From Spirochaetia bacterium (lineage in GTDB: Bacteria; Spirochaetota; Leptospiria; Leptospirales; Leptonemataceae): a DNA stretch of 9,508 bases. Numbering within the stretch: the first letter of the stretch is position 1; every line of letters begins with the position of its first letter. Of the stretch, positions 6,194-9,508 are shown piece after piece. A program made the translations under genes and the position numbers. The notes beneath the pieces are model-generated. The model saw only the letters and a program-made list of their open reading frames with translations. It did not search any database and was not told the origin of the DNA. Where the stretch lies: the NCBI GenBank assembly GCA_029880625.1, contig JAOUOA010000071.1, forward strand, positions 1 through 9,508, given 5' to 3'.

Positions 6194-7567
6194 ATGAAGT
6201 ACGATATTGTTGACGGACGCATTTCTCCCAAAGGACGCCTTGAGGTATTGTCAAAGTTTGAAGTAAGCAAACTTCTTGATACCAGCAAAGGTGGTCTTTA
6301 CAGTCTATTTCGCAACTGTTCTCTTGCAGTTCTGAATTCAGGCAGTTATCTGGATGACGGGAAGGAGCTGTATGAACGCTATAAATCTTTTGAAATCAAG
6401 GTAATTCAGGAAGAACGGGGCATAAAACTGGAAGTTAAAGGAGCTCCATCAGTTGCCTTTGTCGATGGGAAAATGATTAAAGGAATTAATGAGCATCTCT
6501 TTGCCGTTCTTCGCGACATTATCTACGTAAATGATGACATCAGCAACAATGCAAATTTTAATCTGGAAACATCCGAAGGCATCACAAATGCAGTTTTTCA
6601 TATCCTGCGAAATGCAAATATCCTCCATCCGCTGACAAGACTTACAACGGTAGTATGCTGGGGCGGCCATTCCATTTCACGCAAAGAGTACGACTATTCT
6701 AAGAATGTAGGCTATCAGCTGGGCCTTCGCGGTCTTGATATCTGCACGGGATGCGGCCCCGGAGCCATGAAAGGTCCAATGAAGGGAGCAACCATAGGCC
6801 AGGCAAAACAGCGTCTGAACGGCGGTCAGTATCTGGGCATAACAGAACCCGGAATCATTGCTGCAGAATCACCCAATGCAATTGTCAACAAACTGGTCAT
6901 CATGCCAGACATTGAAAAGCGGCTTGAGGCCTTTGTGCGGGTCGGTCATGGAATCATTGTATTCCCTGGAGGAGTCGGTACAGCAGAAGAAATCCTATAT
7001 CTTCTGGGAATTCTTCTGCATCCTGACAATTCCGACATACCGTTTCCGTTAATTTTCACAGGCCCTGCCAGCTCAGAAGAATATTTTTCAAGAATTGACC
7101 AATTTATACAAAAGACTCTTGGCGAAAGTGCGCAAAAACGCTATAAAATCATAATCGAAGATCCTTCTCGTGTTGCAAAAGAAATTCGCGAAGGGATAAA
7201 AATAGTCCGCGAATTCAGAAGACTGAATGATGATGCCTTCTATTTTAACTGGCGGCTGAAAATTGGCCATGAATTTCAAAAGCCATTTCAGCCCACGCAT
7301 GAACAAATGAAAAATCTTGCTCTGCACAAAGATCAGGAACCGCACCTACTTGCAGCCAATTTAAGAAGAGCTTTTTCCGGATTGGTAGCAGGAAATGTAA
7401 AGGATCACGGGATACGAGCAATTGAAAAATACGGCCTTTTTGAAATTCGCGGCGATGCAGAAATCATGGAATCCATGGATATCCTTCTTGCATCCTTTGT
7501 TAACCAAAACCGTATGAAGCTCCCTGGAAGCACTGCATACGTTCCCTGCTATAAAATTATAAAATGA
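6194..7567 (+). CDS. ppnN: Pyrimidine/purine nucleotide 5'-monophosphate nucleosidase PpnN (YgdH)
   Basis: This cytoplasmic enzyme splits nucleoside monophosphates into the free base and ribose 5-phosphate, feeding salvage and nucleotide balance. In E. coli the enzyme is activated by (p)ppGpp. The 457 residues match E. coli PpnN (454) from end to end as I recall it: an N-terminal domain with LYSLFRNCSLAVLNSG (35-50), the central LOG fold with VCWGGHSI (154-161), TGCGPGAMKGPMKGA (185-199) and IMPDIEKRLEAFVR (236-249), the phosphate-binding and catalytic PGGVGTAEE (258-266), and a C-terminal domain with NLRRAFSGLVAGNVK (389-403) and MKLPGS (441-446). It is not a simple cytokinin-type LOG, which would be about 200 residues and lack both flanking domains. 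The ATG at 6194 gives the expected N-terminus. Nothing is missing. Its neighbour deaD is convergent. Confidence 0.96.
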   Translation: MKYDIVDGRISPKGRLEVLSKFEVSKLLDTSKGGLYSLFRNCSLAVLNSGSYLDDGKELYERYKSFEIKVIQEERGIKLEVKGAPSVAFVDGKMIKGINEHLFAVLRDIIYVNDDISNNANFNLETSEGITNAVFHILRNANILHPLTRLTTVVCWGGHSISRKEYDYSKNVGYQLGLRGLDICTGCGPGAMKGPMKGATIGQAKQRLNGGQYLGITEPGIIAAESPNAIVNKLVIMPDIEKRLEAFVRVGHGIIVFPGGVGTAEEILYLLGILLHPDNSDIPFPLIFTGPASSEEYFSRIDQFIQKTLGESAQKRYKIIIEDPSRVAKEIREGIKIVREFRRLNDDAFYFNWRLKIGHEFQKPFQPTHEQMKNLALHKDQEPHLLAANLRRAFSGLVAGNVKDHGIRAIEKYGLFEIRGDAEIMESMDILLASFVNQNRMKLPGSTAYVPCYKIIK

Positions 7568-7708
7568 TTCCGAAGCATTCTCAGATTATAAATAAATGGA
7601 AGAAGGTTTATGCAACAGAAGATCTAATCCATCCGGCTATACTTTGTATTCAAAGCCCCGAACTGTATTGATTAAATTTGAAGAAATTTTAAAAAAACAA
7701 TGGGTACG

Positions 7709-7728
7709 CTGCAGAGGCGACTCTGCAG
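7709..7728. terminator. Perfect 8-bp hairpin between convergent ppnN and deaD
   Basis: CTGCAGAG and CTCTGCAG form eight uninterrupted base pairs around a four-base loop. Read on the plus strand the loop is GCGA, a GNRA-type tetraloop. On the minus strand the hairpin begins four bases after the deaD stop, and a run of seven Ts (plus-strand As at 7691-7697) follows 11 bases later. That is too far for a classical intrinsic terminator. On the plus strand no T-run follows. It most likely marks or protects the 3' end of the deaD mRNA, possibly of both transcripts. Confidence 0.5.
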
Positions 7729-7732
7729 ACTG

Positions 7733-9481
7733 TCATTTGCCCTTCCGGCCTTCCTTTCTTCCATGTTTTGAAGGTTTCTTTTTTTTCTTTTCTGATTCAA
7801 AAAAATCGCCGTCTTTTGCTGCATGAATTTTAAGAGGCCGGTGGCATACACGTACTTTCTTCAAATGCTGAAAGATTTCTTTGGGCATTCCTTCGGGAAG
7901 TTCCAGTACCGAAAAATCAGAATGAATCTTGATATTATTGATGTACCGGCCTTCAATCCCCGCTTCATTTGCAATCGCTCCCACAATTTCTCTCGCAGTT
8001 GCCCCGTGATCTTTCCCAACTTCAATTCTGTAAAGATCCATCCCCGCATCATGAGAAGGCTTTTCTTTATTTTTTTTCTTCTGAACGTTTTCTGACTTCC
8101 TGTCCAGTTTCTTATCTGATTTTTTTCTGGATTTATCTTTTGAAAAATTCTCTTCTTTTATCTCCTTAAATTGAGGCCGGAGGGGCCTGTCCTTCTGCAC
8201 AAGATAAGCAAGGACAGCAGATAATTTCTCTATGGTAAGAGATTCATCCTGCTGAATCTGACGAACCAGATCGTAAAAGAAATCAAGATTCTGCGATGAG
8301 ATGGTTTCTCTGATTAAATTTTTAAATTGTCCAATACGAAGATCTGCGATGGCATCGGGTCCGGGCAGCTGCATTCTTTCAATTTTCTGCCTGGTTCCTT
8401 TTTCAATACTTTTCAACATACCTGTTTCGCGGGGAGAAACAAATAAGATCGCTTTTCCTTTTCTTCCGGCTCTGCCCGTTCTTCCGATTCTGTGAACGTA
8501 GGTTTCCACATCTCCCGGAATATCAAAATTAATAACGTGCGTAATTCGTTTTACATCCAGCCCGCGCGCGGCAACATCCGTTGCAATTACGATGTCTATT
8601 TTTTTATTTTTGAGCTGTTCAACAATTTTTTCCCGTCTGGCCTGTGTAATATCGCCGTTTAGAGCGGCGCAGGTATGTCCTCTTGCTTCCAATTTTTCAG
8701 AAAGTTCCACAGTTGCATTTCTTGTTCTGACAAATATGAGAATCCCTTCGTACTCTTCAGCTTCAAGAATCCGTGTGATTGCATCCAGCTTGTGAACGCC
8801 GCTGACCTGCCAGTAATACTGATCAATTGCCTTTACGGTTGTTGTTCCAGAATCAATTTTAATCTCCACAGGATTCTTAATGTGTTTTTGAGCAACCTTT
8901 CGGATCGGAGCCGGCATGGTGGCAGAAAAAAGAGCAACCTGTTTGGAATCAGGAGCATGTCCAAGAATCCAGTCCACATCTTCCAGAAATCCCATCCTTA
9001 GCATTTCATCAGCTTCGTCCAGAACCACAGCTTTTAAAGATGCAAGATTCAGGGTTTTTCTACGCAGATGGTCCATCACACGTCCCGGTGTTCCTACAAC
9101 GACCTGAGGAATTCTTCTTAAATTTTTCAGCTGGATTTTGATGTCCTGTCCTCCGTAAACCGGAAGAACATGAAAATTTTCAAGATGTCTGGCATAAGTT
9201 TGAAAAGCTTCAGAAACCTGAATGGAAAGTTCGCGTGTAGGAGTCAGGACAAGAATCTGAGTAGTATGTAGAGAAAAATCAAGCCGGTTCAGCAAAGGAA
9301 GCGCAAAAGCGGCTGTCTTTCCCGTGCCCGTTTGTGCCTGTCCGATAATATCCTGTCCCTCAAGCAATGGAGGTATGCTTTTCTCCTGTATGGGCGAGGG
9401 TTTTTCATAGCCCACTTCTTTCAGGGCTTTTAAAAGAGATGAATTGAGGTTCAATTCGTTAAAGGTTTCAATATTCTGCAT
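7733..9481 (-). CDS. deaD: DEAD-box ATP-dependent RNA helicase with C-terminal DbpA-type RNA-binding domain (DeaD/CsdA type)
   Basis: This cytoplasmic helicase remodels structured RNA; CsdA-type members assist ribosome assembly and RNA decay, notably in the cold. Helicase motifs are complete: Q motif (F7 to GYEKPSPIQ, 24-32), motif I AQTGTGKT (49-56), Ia PTRELSIQ (81-88), TPGR (131-134), motif II DEAD (155-158), motif III SAT (186-188), motif V ATDVAARGLDV (300-310) and motif VI HRIGRTGR (330-337). A helical extension (about 375-430) follows. Then comes a Lys/Ser/Asp-rich linker (about 438-478), a DbpA-type RNA-binding fold (481-556, MDLYRIEVGK to VCHRPLKIH), and a very basic tail of about 20 residues. 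The 582 residues suit the DeaD/CsdA group rather than shorter RhlE or DbpA proteins. The ATG at 9481 gives the normal Q-motif spacing. Its promoter lies mostly beyond the window. The exact orthology to E. coli deaD is inferred from architecture. Confidence 0.93.
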   Translation of the reverse strand: MQNIETFNELNLNSSLLKALKEVGYEKPSPIQEKSIPPLLEGQDIIGQAQTGTGKTAAFALPLLNRLDFSLHTTQILVLTPTRELSIQVSEAFQTYARHLENFHVLPVYGGQDIKIQLKNLRRIPQVVVGTPGRVMDHLRRKTLNLASLKAVVLDEADEMLRMGFLEDVDWILGHAPDSKQVALFSATMPAPIRKVAQKHIKNPVEIKIDSGTTTVKAIDQYYWQVSGVHKLDAITRILEAEEYEGILIFVRTRNATVELSEKLEARGHTCAALNGDITQARREKIVEQLKNKKIDIVIATDVAARGLDVKRITHVINFDIPGDVETYVHRIGRTGRAGRKGKAILFVSPRETGMLKSIEKGTRQKIERMQLPGPDAIADLRIGQFKNLIRETISSQNLDFFYDLVRQIQQDESLTIEKLSAVLAYLVQKDRPLRPQFKEIKEENFSKDKSRKKSDKKLDRKSENVQKKKNKEKPSHDAGMDLYRIEVGKDHGATAREIVGAIANEAGIEGRYINNIKIHSDFSVLELPEGMPKEIFQHLKKVRVCHRPLKIHAAKDGDFFESEKKKKKPSKHGRKEGRKGK

Positions 9482-9508
9482 AATCTGCTACTTGCGAAAT
9501 TTAATAAA

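Noticed and set aside
7596..7826. 76-codon plus-strand open frame in the gap after ppnN.
   Set aside because: It runs through the hairpin into the antisense of the helicase's Lys-rich tail (hence a poly-Phe/Ser end) and has no ribosome binding site.
8675..9001. 108-codon plus-strand open frame within the helicase region.
   Set aside because: It is antisense to the conserved helicase core, and its composition (Ser/Phe/Cys-rich) is that of a shadow frame.

Overview
The window is bacterial chromosomal DNA, densely coded, with an estimated G+C near 40% (hand counts of sample lines range from about 25% to 55%). Gene content is mostly housekeeping: an ABC importer, serine biosynthesis, nucleotide salvage and an RNA helicase. 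There is no phage, IS, CRISPR, tRNA or rRNA signal. The organism cannot be named from this alone. The two-ACT SerB and the PpnN occur in several diderm lineages. A loose lipobox with Ser at -1, on a short unplaced protein, would fit a spirochaete (for example a Leptospirales relative), but this is a weak inference.

Layout. Positions 1-1926 (+) hold the end of an ABC importer operon of the nitrate/taurine type: a permease cut by the window edge, its ATPase with an unusual Ala/Pro/Ser-rich N-terminal extension, and a rhomboid intramembrane protease whose start overlaps the ATPase stop. Positions 1971-4735 (+) hold three genes without clear family names: a probable small lipoprotein, a four-helix membrane protein with a C-terminal beta-rich domain, and a secreted protein with an HExxH zinc-protease motif. 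The first and third of these are clearly more A+T-rich than their surroundings. Positions 4899-7567 (+) hold serB (phosphoserine phosphatase with two ACT regions) and ppnN (nucleotide 5'-monophosphate nucleosidase). Positions 7733-9481 (-) hold a DEAD-box RNA helicase of the DeaD/CsdA type, convergent with ppnN, with a perfect 8-bp hairpin between the two genes.

How the genes relate. The transporter genes and the rhomboid gene look co-transcribed and translationally coupled. serB, ppnN and deaD are separate functions with no shared pathway visible. The middle block is the accessory part. Its most interesting member is the HExxH protein: it has an intact signal peptide, an intact metal-site motif, and a near-consensus promoter ending only 7 nt before its ATG, which predicts a leaderless mRNA. 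I see no clear multi-gene novel system. The best leads are this protease, its leaderless start, a structured element in front of it, and a 12-codon mini-ORF coupled to the lipoprotein gene.
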